From contig CAZCYQ010000003.1 of assembly GCA_964503085.1 (NCBI GenBank), forward strand, positions 51,514 to 115,513: a stretch of DNA of 64,000 bases, given 5' to 3'. The first letter of the stretch is position 1. Every line of letters begins with the position of its first letter. The notes beneath the pieces are model-generated. The model did no database searches, was not told where the DNA came from, and saw nothing but the letters and a program-made list of their open reading frames with translations. This document shows positions 8,411-17,220 of this stretch, in pieces. Position numbers and translations under genes: made by a program. The stretch comes from Bin80 sp964503085. GTDB taxonomy: Bacteria; Bacteroidota; Rhodothermia; Rhodothermales; Bin80.

Positions 8411-10781
8411 ATGCAGTATCGGCGGGACGTCGGGGTTGATCATGCTTCTGTGTCTGGCATGTCCACCGGAGATCAAAGCACAGATTCTACGTGGCCGCGT
8501 CGTAGATGCCAGCACCAATGAAACCCTTCCTTCGGCAACGGTGCAAATCGCGGGTACCTACAGAGGAACCATTACAAACCGGGAAGGGGTCTTCGAAATA
8601 GCAGTGGATGATCTGCCAGTTGACCTTGTGGTGCGGTACATCGGCTTCCGAACCGATACGCTTACTGCCCATACTGAAACTCCATTGGAGTTTCGGTTGC
8701 AGCCCGTGGCCATAGAGATGAGGCAGATGGTAGTGACAGATGAAGATCCGGCAGTATCAATCATGCGCGAGGTGATTGAGCGCAAAAAAGTTTGGCAAAA
8801 GATGCTGAGCACATTTGAAGCTCAGGCTTACTCACGTTACACGTTCTCCAATGACTCCGGTATTGTTGCTATTGTAGAATCTGCAGCTACGGCATGGTGG
8901 GACAAGGATCGGGGAACCCGCGAAAAGATAACTGGAACGCGGAGCACGGGCAATGTACCCTTTGGAGATGCAATGCCTGCAGCACTGACCGTGTTGAATC
9001 TATACAATGACGACGTTGAAATTAGCGGCCATACACTCATTGGTGTCACGCATCCGGATGCACTGGATAAGTACGTTTTCACGTTGGAAGGGATGCGCAG
9101 TGTTGATGACGTACTGATCTACGACATTGACGTCAAGCCAAAGTATAGACAGACCAGTGCATTCGTGGGCACGGTTTCCGTCATGGATGGGGTCTTTGCA
9201 CTAATTGAAGCTAGGTTGCGCCCAGGGCCGGCCTTTTTATTCCCATTTCCGATCCGGAGGTATGAGACCACCTATTTGCAGCAGTTTTCTAATTACGGTG
9301 GAGACATTTGGCTGCCCGTGGATTTGCGATCAAATACCGTTGTTGAAATCTCCTTCGGAGTATTGCTGAGTGTTCCACCTGTTTTCGTTGATCAGGTGTC
9401 TCGCTTCACGGATTACCAGTTGAATATTGCGTTGGCGGACAGCCTGTTTGAGGAAGGTAGATTGTTGCAGGTAGATTCATCAGCTGTGGCATCTGACGAA
9501 GGATTCCAACGTGAGGGGGTTGTGGTTCCGCTTAATCCCGAAGAAACAATAGCCTATGCATCCATAGATAGTATTCACTCGCTCAGGGAAGCCTACGAGC
9601 TGCGCGGATCCTTGGGCCGAGCATTGAACAGGCGCGCCGAAATGGAAGAGCGACGCGCAGCTACGGATGATATTTTCAGCTTTTTTTCCAATCTTGGGAT
9701 AAAGCCGCGTTTGTGGTACAACCGGGTGGATGCTCTCCATGGAGGTGTAGGGTACCACAAAGAGTTCTATCGCGAAGAATCCGACCAAACGTTTGCCATA
9801 GAAGTCGGCGCTGGTTTGAGCACTCGGCAAAAAGGAGCTGCGAAGGTTTCGTATGATGGAGCTGTTCGCTGGGAGAAAGATTGGTTCATTAGTGTGGGAT
9901 ACCGCGCGGAAAATACTTTCACCTATCAGTCCGCCAACAAAAACAGACTGACTAACAGCAGTTTGATGCTCGGTGGGCAGGAAGATTACTTTGACTACTA
10001 CCGACGGCAGGGAATATCAATCACGGGAGGCTATCAACTGCAAGCGCCTCGGGGCACGATATCGGCTACGTATCTGCATGAAATCCATTCAACGTTGACC
10101 GGTAACATCAGTTACGACTTGTTAGGCAGGCGTGAACTTCAGCGTCCAAATGTATCGGTTATGGAAGGTGAAATGCGGACACTCACGATTGGGCTTAATT
10201 TCGGGAGCCCTCCGGCGATACTAATAGATCCATCAAAGTATCTGGGTATCAGTGCTGAATTCTCTATGCCGCAGTCGGATTTTGTTTTTCGTCGGTACTA
10301 TCTGAGAGCGGGCGGCCGCGTGAATACATTTTTGCGCAGACGGTTTATACCGGCAACCCTTGATTACGGTATTTCAGTGGGCTTGGCGTCCGATGGTGGT
10401 CGGACTCTGCCGCTGCAGCGTTCGTTTATTGTCGAGGGAAGCACCACGGGTTACCACTGGGATGGTTCGTTGCACACCCTTCGGGGACTCCCATATCAAG
10501 GCAACGGAATGGCTTTTGGATACTGGGAGCATAACTTTCGTACGCTGCCCTTTGAACTGCTGCGGCTGTCGTCTTTGGTTGATAGGGGCTACAATGTATC
10601 AATCTTTGGTGGGCATTCTATTGTTCGGGGGTCGGGAGTATCGCGGTACCGCTGGCGCCGTCATAATGAGTTAGGGTTATCGCTGAGCGGAATATTTGGC
10701 TTAGCGCGTGTGGATTTTGCCTATCACATTGAGGAAAAGCGTTTCCTTTATCCGACGTTTGGTCTAGCGCGCCTCTTTTAA
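8403..10781 (+). CDS. Carboxypeptidase-regulatory-like / DUF5686 outer-membrane protein, copy 1
   Basis: The protein has 792 residues. ATG 8403 is chosen over the TTG at 8400 because GGAGG at 8389-8393 stands 9 bases away. After a signal peptide (ending near EIKAQ) comes a small beta-sandwich of the carboxypeptidase-regulatory-like type ('GRVVDASTNETLPSATV', 'GTITNREGVFEI', 'VRYIGFRTD'), residues about 27-105. The rest matches the DUF5686 layout: a conserved 'SIMREVIERK' helix, then a long beta-rich region ending in Phe/Phe-type strands ('FAYHIEEKRFLYPTFGLARLF'), as expected for an outer-membrane barrel. Function is unknown in the family. It is paired with a full-length paralogue 12 bases downstream. 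Confidence 0.82.
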   Translation: MYKCSIGGTSGLIMLLCLACPPEIKAQILRGRVVDASTNETLPSATVQIAGTYRGTITNREGVFEIAVDDLPVDLVVRYIGFRTDTLTAHTETPLEFRLQPVAIEMRQMVVTDEDPAVSIMREVIERKKVWQKMLSTFEAQAYSRYTFSNDSGIVAIVESAATAWWDKDRGTREKITGTRSTGNVPFGDAMPAALTVLNLYNDDVEISGHTLIGVTHPDALDKYVFTLEGMRSVDDVLIYDIDVKPKYRQTSAFVGTVSVMDGVFALIEARLRPGPAFLFPFPIRRYETTYLQQFSNYGGDIWLPVDLRSNTVVEISFGVLLSVPPVFVDQVSRFTDYQLNIALADSLFEEGRLLQVDSSAVASDEGFQREGVVVPLNPEETIAYASIDSIHSLREAYELRGSLGRALNRRAEMEERRAATDDIFSFFSNLGIKPRLWYNRVDALHGGVGYHKEFYREESDQTFAIEVGAGLSTRQKGAAKVSYDGAVRWEKDWFISVGYRAENTFTYQSANKNRLTNSSLMLGGQEDYFDYYRRQGISITGGYQLQAPRGTISATYLHEIHSTLTGNISYDLLGRRELQRPNVSVMEGEMRTLTIGLNFGSPPAILIDPSKYLGISAEFSMPQSDFVFRRYYLRAGGRVNTFLRRRFIPATLDYGISVGLASDGGRTLPLQRSFIVEGSTTGYHWDGSLHTLRGLPYQGNGMAFGYWEHNFRTLPFELLRLSSLVDRGYNVSIFGGHSIVRGSGVSRYRWRRHNELGLSLSGIFGLARVDFAYHIEEKRFLYPTFGLARLF

Positions 10782-10793
10782 TCGTCGCAGCAA

Positions 10794-13148
10794 ATGACGG
10801 CCAGCTCCCGATGGACAGAGGCGCACTCTGGGCTGTTAAACAGGCGGTCTGCCCAACGGTGGCTTCTAGTTGTTTTGAGCGTTGTTGTTATCCAGTTGTG
10901 TTCGCAGCGGGCATCGGGGCAGGTGCTTGTTACGGGATCGGTGCGAGATTCTGTCACACTATTGCCACTAATTTCGGCACATGTTGTCCTGGACGGTGCT
11001 GCCCAGGGCACGATCACAAATCGGGACGGTGCTTTCGAGATCACGCTTCCTGGTTTGCCAGCCACTTTGATTTTTCGGCATATCGGCTATAATCCTGTGC
11101 AGGTAACGCTGGGGCCGGATGATCCGCGGGTCATTAACGTGAATCTAGAGCCAGCGGCTATCCCTTTGCCTGAAGTACTGGTAACAGGAGATAATTTGGC
11201 CGCTGGTATCATGGAGAGGGTCATTAGCCGTAAGCTCGCCCGTCGAACCCATCTGGAATCCTACGGTGCTCGGATGTATTCCAGGATAACGTTGCGACAC
11301 CGCGAAAGGATCGTCCTGATAAGTGAAGCCGTCCTTGATAGATTTGCGACCAGTCAGGCCGGAACCCGGGACATCATACGCTCAATGCGTTCTACATCGG
11401 ATTTTTATGAACAGCTGGGTCTAACCCCGGCGCCTCAGGATTTTTCTTCGGATCACGTGCGGATAAATGGATTGATTTTTTTCGGGCCCACACATCCAGA
11501 TGCGCTGGATCACTACAATTTTACGCTCGCGGGGCGTCGTCGCTGGGGTGATCAGCAGCTCTACGATATCTACCTTGCTCCGAAAAACAATCAGGAAGCC
11601 ACACTCATTGGGCGAATTTCTGTGCTGGATAGTGTTTACGCGCTGGCAGAGGTTGATGTGAGGCCTGCTTCTCATGTGGTTTTCTCTCCTGATACCCGGA
11701 CTTGGAGGGTAGCTTACCGTCAGAATTTTGCCCCGGCGGATTCATTTTGGTTGCCCATAGACTTTCGTATGGAAGGTCGTATTCATGTGGAACCGGAGGG
11801 CGAGGCGACCAGCCCCGCTATGGTGCAGCAAGTTGCGAGACTTATGAACTATCAGATCAACCAGGCTGTACCCAAGGCGCCATTCACGCGTCAAGAGCAG
11901 TTACAGGTGGATTCCGTTTCTGTCTTTCGGGATGATCTGTTTTTGATGGGATTGGACATGGTTGCCTTGACGGCTCAGGAATTAGATGTGATTGATGAAC
12001 TGCTTCGTGAAAGACCGCTAACTCTGCGTCAGGCGCTACCGGCTATAGCCTCGGTCCGCGGCGCAGAAATGGAGGCACGTAGCTTTCATCTGGGGGATCG
12101 CCCCCAGTTTGTTTGGCCACTTATCGGAGGTTTTGCACCATGGCTGCGTTACAATCGAGTGGACGGCACTCTCGTGGGAGTTGGCAAGGCATTTCCCATA
12201 GGAGAGCGTGCAGAACTGGCTGCCCGTATAGGAAAGTCTTTGGGATATGATCACACACGCGTGTCTGTTGCGCTGCGTAATCAACTGACCAATGTTCTGG
12301 AAACGTCCGTAATACTTGAGCGGGATATGCAACCGCAAAATGGTACATTAATTCACACGGAGGCCACAAATTCGTTGTCAGCCAAGTTACTGGCCCGGGA
12401 TTACTTTGACTGGTACTGGGCCACGAGGGTGCGTTTGAACGCAAGTTACGAGGCGCATGGGATCAGGGCGAGGGTTTCCGGGGCGTACGCCGTTGTCGAT
12501 TCGGTTCAAACCCAGGTGAGGAGACCATGGCCACATAAACGGGAGTTTCCTGCAAATTCCTTGATCAGTCCGGGGCACCACAAGTCCATTGAGCTCAGGG
12601 TTGCCACAGGTAGCGATTGGCAGCCGTATCACATAGATCCTCAGCAAAGGGTTGAGGTCAGGATTCATTATGGCAACGCACCCCAGAACCGTCAATATTT
12701 GAAAGGAACCCTGTTTGCGGATGGGTACATGCGTACGCTGATGCGCCGCCGCCCGCAGTCTGCTGGAATGTCGGTACGTGTGCTGGCGGGGTTCGCGACA
12801 TCAAGGGCTCCTATTGAGCAATGGCACGTGGCCGAGGGTAGTATGGGTCCGATTGGAGCGCTCGGTACGCTCCGCACCGTCCGCAATCGTCGTTTAATTG
12901 GGCGTCATGTAGCAGGAATACATTGGGAGCATGATTTTCGCAGTCTACTGTTTGAATTGCTTCGTGTCAGGCCACTTGTAGGTCAAAAGGTCAGTACCCG
13001 TTTTGGGGCCGCACATGTGTATGTTAATGACGAATGGATCCATGAAATCACTTTGAGTATTGCACGAGCTCCGTTACGTGTGGATCTCAGTCGCAGAATA
13101 AGGCAACCAGGACTGTTTGTCAGCATAGGTTTGGCCGGGCGTCGTTAG
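10794..13148 (+). CDS. Carboxypeptidase-regulatory-like / DUF5686 outer-membrane protein, copy 2
   Basis: The 784-residue protein repeats the architecture of its upstream neighbour: signal peptide (to about ASGQ), regulatory-like sandwich with 'GSVRDSVTLLPLISAHVVLDG', 'GTITNRDGAFEITLPG' and 'FRHIGY', the helix 'GIMERVISRKLARR', and the DUF5686 barrel region with shared segments 'THPDALDHYNFTLAG', 'WLPIDFRMEG' and 'WEHDFRSLLFELLRV'. The two are old tandem duplicates, since similarity is confined to motifs. The start at 10794 follows the previous stop by 12 bases. A shorter start closer to the hydrophobic segment is possible, since the first 20 residues are polar. Confidence 0.82.
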   Translation: MTASSRWTEAHSGLLNRRSAQRWLLVVLSVVVIQLCSQRASGQVLVTGSVRDSVTLLPLISAHVVLDGAAQGTITNRDGAFEITLPGLPATLIFRHIGYNPVQVTLGPDDPRVINVNLEPAAIPLPEVLVTGDNLAAGIMERVISRKLARRTHLESYGARMYSRITLRHRERIVLISEAVLDRFATSQAGTRDIIRSMRSTSDFYEQLGLTPAPQDFSSDHVRINGLIFFGPTHPDALDHYNFTLAGRRRWGDQQLYDIYLAPKNNQEATLIGRISVLDSVYALAEVDVRPASHVVFSPDTRTWRVAYRQNFAPADSFWLPIDFRMEGRIHVEPEGEATSPAMVQQVARLMNYQINQAVPKAPFTRQEQLQVDSVSVFRDDLFLMGLDMVALTAQELDVIDELLRERPLTLRQALPAIASVRGAEMEARSFHLGDRPQFVWPLIGGFAPWLRYNRVDGTLVGVGKAFPIGERAELAARIGKSLGYDHTRVSVALRNQLTNVLETSVILERDMQPQNGTLIHTEATNSLSAKLLARDYFDWYWATRVRLNASYEAHGIRARVSGAYAVVDSVQTQVRRPWPHKREFPANSLISPGHHKSIELRVATGSDWQPYHIDPQQRVEVRIHYGNAPQNRQYLKGTLFADGYMRTLMRRRPQSAGMSVRVLAGFATSRAPIEQWHVAEGSMGPIGALGTLRTVRNRRLIGRHVAGIHWEHDFRSLLFELLRVRPLVGQKVSTRFGAAHVYVNDEWIHEITLSIARAPLRVDLSRRIRQPGLFVSIGLAGRR

Positions 13149-13170
13149 CTTGATATGTAGCTGGAGTCTT

Positions 13171-13836
13171 ATGTGGCTTTTCGAGGACAATCATTTATTG
13201 ACGCTTAATAAACCGGCGGGTCTACTCTCGCAGGCCGACATTACCGGAGATCCAGACGTGGTAACGCTGGCCCGCGCCTATCTGAAAAAGAAATACAACA
13301 AACCGGGCAACGTCTACATTGGATTGGTTCACCGTCTGGATCGTCCGGTATCAGGTGCTATGGTGCTTACGAGAACATCCAAGGCGGCACGACGCTTGAG
13401 TCAGGCATTCCGTGATCGTCGGATATCAAAAGAATATATCGTTGTTGTGGAGGGCTTGATTGAGGGGAGCGGTGTAATGGAAGACTATCTGCACAAGGAG
13501 GCAGGGCGATCACATGTTGTCCTGGACGAACGATCCGGCAAGTATGCAAGTCTGCGTTGGAGGGCACTGAACAGTGACGGGAATTTTACGTCGGTGCGCG
13601 TTGAGCTGATCACGGGGCGTGCTCATCAAATCCGGAGTCAGTTTGCTGCCCGGGATTTCCCTGTTCTGGGAGATGTGCGTTACGGCGCGCGTCATCGTTT
13701 TGACGGCCGAAACATAGCGTTACATTGCTGTTGTCTGACTTTTGAGCATCCGGTAGCTGGGGTGCCCGTGGAAGTAAAAGCTGCGTTCCCCGGGAGTTGG
13801 TCGGCTAAGCTTCTGAATCTTATAGAGACTGACTAG
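13171..13836 (+). CDS. RluA-family RNA pseudouridine synthase
   Basis: This family converts specific uridines in rRNA or tRNA to pseudouridine. The 221-residue protein carries the signature HRLDRPVSG at 54-62 with catalytic Asp57, preceded by 'LLTLNKPAGLLSQ', and the later conserved 'YIVVVEG', 'GRAHQIRSQFA' and 'PVLGDVRYG' motifs. It lacks an N-terminal S4 domain, like the single-domain RluA/TruC branch. ATG 13171 is chosen because GGAG lies at 13163-13166; an in-frame TTG at 13150 would add seven residues. The target base cannot be told. Confidence 0.9.
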   Translation: MWLFEDNHLLTLNKPAGLLSQADITGDPDVVTLARAYLKKKYNKPGNVYIGLVHRLDRPVSGAMVLTRTSKAARRLSQAFRDRRISKEYIVVVEGLIEGSGVMEDYLHKEAGRSHVVLDERSGKYASLRWRALNSDGNFTSVRVELITGRAHQIRSQFAARDFPVLGDVRYGARHRFDGRNIALHCCCLTFEHPVAGVPVEVKAAFPGSWSAKLLNLIETD

Positions 13837-13929
13837 GAAAAGTCGGTGGAGATTCGAACCGTCCCTGGGCGCCGAATTCTACCAAAGGCCTACAATCTTC
13901 ATTGGTCTTGGCGCCTTTCTTCGTACTTC

Positions 13930-14215
13930 AGTTCTCGTACTGCACGCTGCGCTGGAGACCTGCGGGCGACAAAACGTCAAACGGTAGGAGAACGAGTCTC
14001 AGGTCGTCGAAAAATCGAACGGCCCGTGGATCGGCAAAGGTCTGGGATAGACTAGAGCCACGGTTTGGCACTTGCCCCGTTTTCCATAGGCGTGGGGCTG
14101 GCACAGGTCGCCGTTGTCGATGTTACCAATCAATCTGTTTTCGTTATTGCCGGTGTGTTTCCATTTTGCATCAAGGATGAACCGAAGCATGCGCGAGTCG
14201 GTGCCTGCGCACTTC
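13930..14215 (-). pseudogene. Decayed 3' fragment of mcrC
   Basis: On the minus strand the segment encodes 'LRFILDAKWKHTGNN', 'IGNIDNGDLCQPHAYGKRG' and 'KCQTVALVYP', which match the nuclease end of the intact McrC protein at 17221-18468. Similarity in DNA runs on to the McrC stop region, including the 'CACGCTGC' stretch, but the frame is broken and there is no N-terminal part. The fragment sits directly after the RluA-type gene, and the same order (RluA tail, then mcrC end) recurs at 17127 onward, so it is half of an old segmental duplication. Confidence 0.75.
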
Positions 14216-14277
14216 CATCTGCGGCAGCATAAGTGCAAACAAAGCACGGTGCCACTCAAATGGTCATAAACGCCACT

Positions 14278-14700
14278 TTAATGGAAGGTCAGTGATTGGT
14301 CGAGATCCTGCAACAACCGCAAGGCTGCCGAGCAGTTCAACGACTGTAACTGGGTGTGAATTTGCACCAGCGCCGCGCGGGCCAATGCCAGATCTGGAAG
14401 AGCAAGGGCGCGGGTGATTGCGCCTTGGATTGGCCGTTGTTCCGCGGCGGCAAGATTGCTGACCAATCTTGCAGGCTTGTGCATCTGACAATGTTGCAGT
14501 CGGATCTGTGACCCAATGCATTCGGTCAGGATCCGGGAAAGGCTCGCTGTTCCCGGTGTGATACAAAGCAGGCCCCTATCGGGAAACTGCCCACGATCCA
14601 GCAGCACTTGAAACAATCCGCACAGCGAAGGAAGGATTTGGACAGAGGATTCCACAACTCCCAACACATGCCGAAGGCCCTCTAAGGTGGCCCCACGCAC
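14278..14700 (-). pseudogene. IS256-type (mutator) transposase remnant
   Basis: A 140-codon minus frame matches the central part of IS256-family transposases: 'LLDRGQFPDRGLLCITPGTASL' corresponds to the family's 'GLLCVIDGSKGL' block, 'LQHCQMHKPARLVSNL' to 'VQRCQWHKRENVV', and 'LARAALVQIHTQLQSLN' plus the final 'LDQSLTFH' to the segment after it. The catalytic Asp of the first block is lost (TPG in place of IDG). N- and C-terminal parts and the terminal inverted repeats are missing. It is a dead relic beside the mcrC fragment. Confidence 0.7.
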
Positions 14701-15103
14701 AAAAGAAGCGGACGCCCGGATAACGGGTGCCGGGCCACTAAACTACCGGTATCTAAGGCACTTTGCTACGGGGTGTCTAAGCCGCACTCAACGCCATCCG
14801 TGTGCAGCGATGGTGTCTTCTGCCCACCTATGGCACAGTGTGGATTCCGTACAACCAGTCTACTACTCGTGGATGGGATTTGCCGGCTCTGCCAGCCCTA
14901 GTCTCTGGCTGGGAAATTTGTCTGGATGGAATTCCTACGTGCGCAGGATCCGCTCTACGAAGCGCCGGAGACTAGAACGTACTTTCTCCCGGAATGTCCA
15001 GTTAATTGTGACATTGGCGTGCGCGGTTTTGACAGCTCGCGGGCAATTCACATTGCAAGCTGAACTCGCCCGCCCGCACCACAAGCCCCAACGTGGTTCG
15101 CTC
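14701..15103. other. Gene-poor stretch, about 400 bases
   Basis: No gene or recognisable fragment was seen on either strand between the transposase relic and the TlpA-like gene. A plus-strand frame that runs from here into 15508 is mostly the antisense of the TlpA-like gene and has no family features. Confidence 0.4.
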
Positions 15104-16507
15104 CTACGAGTCTTTGCCAAATACTTCTGCCAAGACTTCCAGCAGTTTGCCATCTCGCAGTTCATTGTCGACGGCAATAATCTTGCCCTCCCCATTGACG
15201 AGAATTGGACGCGGATATCCGTCAATTTCAAATGCTCTCTTCACGGCATTATGGCGTGCACCACTAACGAGAGTATGCATCCAGGGCATGGAATATCGAT
15301 CCTTTCGGAATGCCTCAATCGCCTCTTTCTCGTCCCGCATGGCTACGCTCAATATCTGGAAGCCAGCCTCACGGTATTTGTCATAAGCGTCTTGAATTTC
15401 AGGGATCTCCCTGATGCACGGAGCGCACCATGTCCCCCAGAAATCAATGAGATAGGTGGTGCCGAGCAGACGTTTGTTGGTGTAAATAACCTTACGGTCG
15501 TCGAGTGAAACAAACGAAAACTTTGGAACGGGTTTGCCAAACTGCACTTTCCGCCTTTCGTCAAAATCTCGTCGCGCCCGGGCGGCATTGTTGGTACGAC
15601 GGTGTTCGGTCTGCAACTGGTTGTAATAGCGCCATTTCAATTCTTCGTCTCCGGCGCGGTCGGCCTCGTACAGCCCCACGCCCAAAAACTGCTCACGGAC
15701 TTCCGGATTAGGATGGTCATCGATTACACGCTGTATGTATTCGGCAACTTCCTCGGGACTGTCCGCATTGTTGGAGATAATGCTTATGAGGTTTGAGGCT
15801 CCGAAAGTGAACCAGGCCTCGAACGTCCAAAGGGGTGATGTCGGAGGCACTGTCTGAAGGGTTTCGAGAGCAAGGTGTTGAAACTGCCCTAGAGGCCTCA
15901 ACCCGTCGAAGAACCGAAGCAGTAGCCACTGTCGAAGCAAGGGTTGGTTCTCAGTCTCAATACGTTCGAGAATGGGCGCCCTTTCCTGGTCCACAAGTGT
16001 CCGGTACTGTGTGGTTACGGAGCGTACCTCCCAATTCAACTCGATCGTCGTAGCATCTCTTATACGGGCAATTCGGCGCTTTCTTGCCTCCACATCGAGA
16101 TATATCGCCACAATTTCACCCACGGTGGCAGGGTAGGATGTGACCTCGGGCAACTGATCATCCTCGGCTTCACTGGCTGTGAGGCCTATGTCCAGTTGTA
16201 CAGGCTGACGAGATGTCAGGACAAGCGGTACCTCAATGGTTTCGTGACGCCGGCCCCGTGCCGTAAGCGCGTATCCGCCGGGTTCACGTAGGGCAAGGGT
16301 ATACCGTCCGTCAGTATCAGCGGTGGCCCTGGCAATTACTTTGCCAGAACTTCTTTCCACCTTAATACGTGCGTGCCGCATCGGCTTGCCGTCTGAACCG
16401 AGCAATGTACCGCCGACCGTTATTTGATCGCCCGACTGGCATGCCCCGCCTGCCAGGAACAAGGCACCGAGAATAACCATAGATATCCGCACAGCAGAGT
16501 CTGCCAT
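15104..16507 (-). CDS. TlpA-like thioredoxin-fold envelope protein
   Basis: The 467-residue protein starts with a signal sequence ending at a cysteine (ALFLAGGAC, Cys23), which may be a lipid anchor although the lipobox is not ideal. Residues about 30-108 form a carboxypeptidase-regulatory-like sandwich ('GTLLGSDGKPMRHARIKV', 'TDGRYTLAL'). A long helical region follows (about 120-315). The C-terminal third is a TlpA/ResA-type thioredoxin domain with the redox motif WCAPC at 360-364 and the cis-proline region 'GYPRPILVNGEGKII'. Such proteins reduce disulfides of envelope proteins, often during cytochrome maturation or stress. The gene is isolated, with decayed DNA on both sides, and has no visible partner. 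Confidence 0.85.
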   Translation of the reverse strand: MADSAVRISMVILGALFLAGGACQSGDQITVGGTLLGSDGKPMRHARIKVERSSGKVIARATADTDGRYTLALREPGGYALTARGRRHETIEVPLVLTSRQPVQLDIGLTASEAEDDQLPEVTSYPATVGEIVAIYLDVEARKRRIARIRDATTIELNWEVRSVTTQYRTLVDQERAPILERIETENQPLLRQWLLLRFFDGLRPLGQFQHLALETLQTVPPTSPLWTFEAWFTFGASNLISIISNNADSPEEVAEYIQRVIDDHPNPEVREQFLGVGLYEADRAGDEELKWRYYNQLQTEHRRTNNAARARRDFDERRKVQFGKPVPKFSFVSLDDRKVIYTNKRLLGTTYLIDFWGTWCAPCIREIPEIQDAYDKYREAGFQILSVAMRDEKEAIEAFRKDRYSMPWMHTLVSGARHNAVKRAFEIDGYPRPILVNGEGKIIAVDNELRDGKLLEVLAEVFGKDS

Positions 16508-16754
16508 CGTGATCTCAATCTAGTCGCCAGCGGCACGTGTAAGGTTCGAGCCGTGGTAGAACTGGGTTAGCTCGCGGAGCGAGGCATTGTTTCATTGTGA
16601 GTTGAAACTCTTTATTTCTATGGGCTACTCATCAATACAACTTCAGCTTTTACGGCGTGTTCAAGTGAGGTATTCTGCAGTGCCGCCAATTGATTGATTT
16701 GTTCAACTTTGTGCGCCCCCTTTCCGCTTCAACCAGTGCCATCGCAACCCAGCG

Positions 16755-17125
16755 ACGGCATTGATTCGAATTGACCGTTGATGAGGCGGTTTGAATTTCA
16801 AGCGCGTCTGAAAGTTTAGCCAAATCGGTTTCTGATCCATCAAGCGTCCAGGCCGCATTTATGCTTGTTTTCAGTTCAAGGAATGCAAGAAGTTTCCCGA
16901 ATTCAATCGCTGTCAAGTTGCCCTTTGTTTCGTCGAAAGGACGCTATCTAGCCAAGAGGCCATGAGATCAGTTTCCAGGCGAGCGCCTTGTGCTACTGCA
17001 AATCCAATTTGCTTTAACCGGAGGTCAACCACAATTCCAGCAATCCAAAGACTGTCTAGCGAACGGTTTGCGACCGTGGAGGGAGCAATTGCGAGTAAGG
17101 TGTCAAGAGATGGCCGGACAAACTA
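16755..17125 (-). pseudogene. Fragment duplicated from the TamB-like gene
   Basis: About 370 bases are clearly similar to positions near 29745-30105 inside the TamB-like gene; for example both encode 'TSINAAWT', 'ALEIQT.SSTV' and both contain the stretch CCAGGCCGCATTTATGCTTG. The copy has small indels and stops, covers only one internal part and has no start. It ends against a short copy of the RluA gene tail (17127-17150, 20 of 24 bases the same as 13814-13837). Bases 16508-16754 and 17151-17220 show nothing else. Confidence 0.75.
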
Positions 17126-17220
17126 TTGAATCTTATCGAAAGGGACTAGGGAGACGTGGTCTGGGCTAGAAACTACTCCCGAGTATGTCCTTTATTTGAA
17201 GAATGTAGTCTCGACACTCG

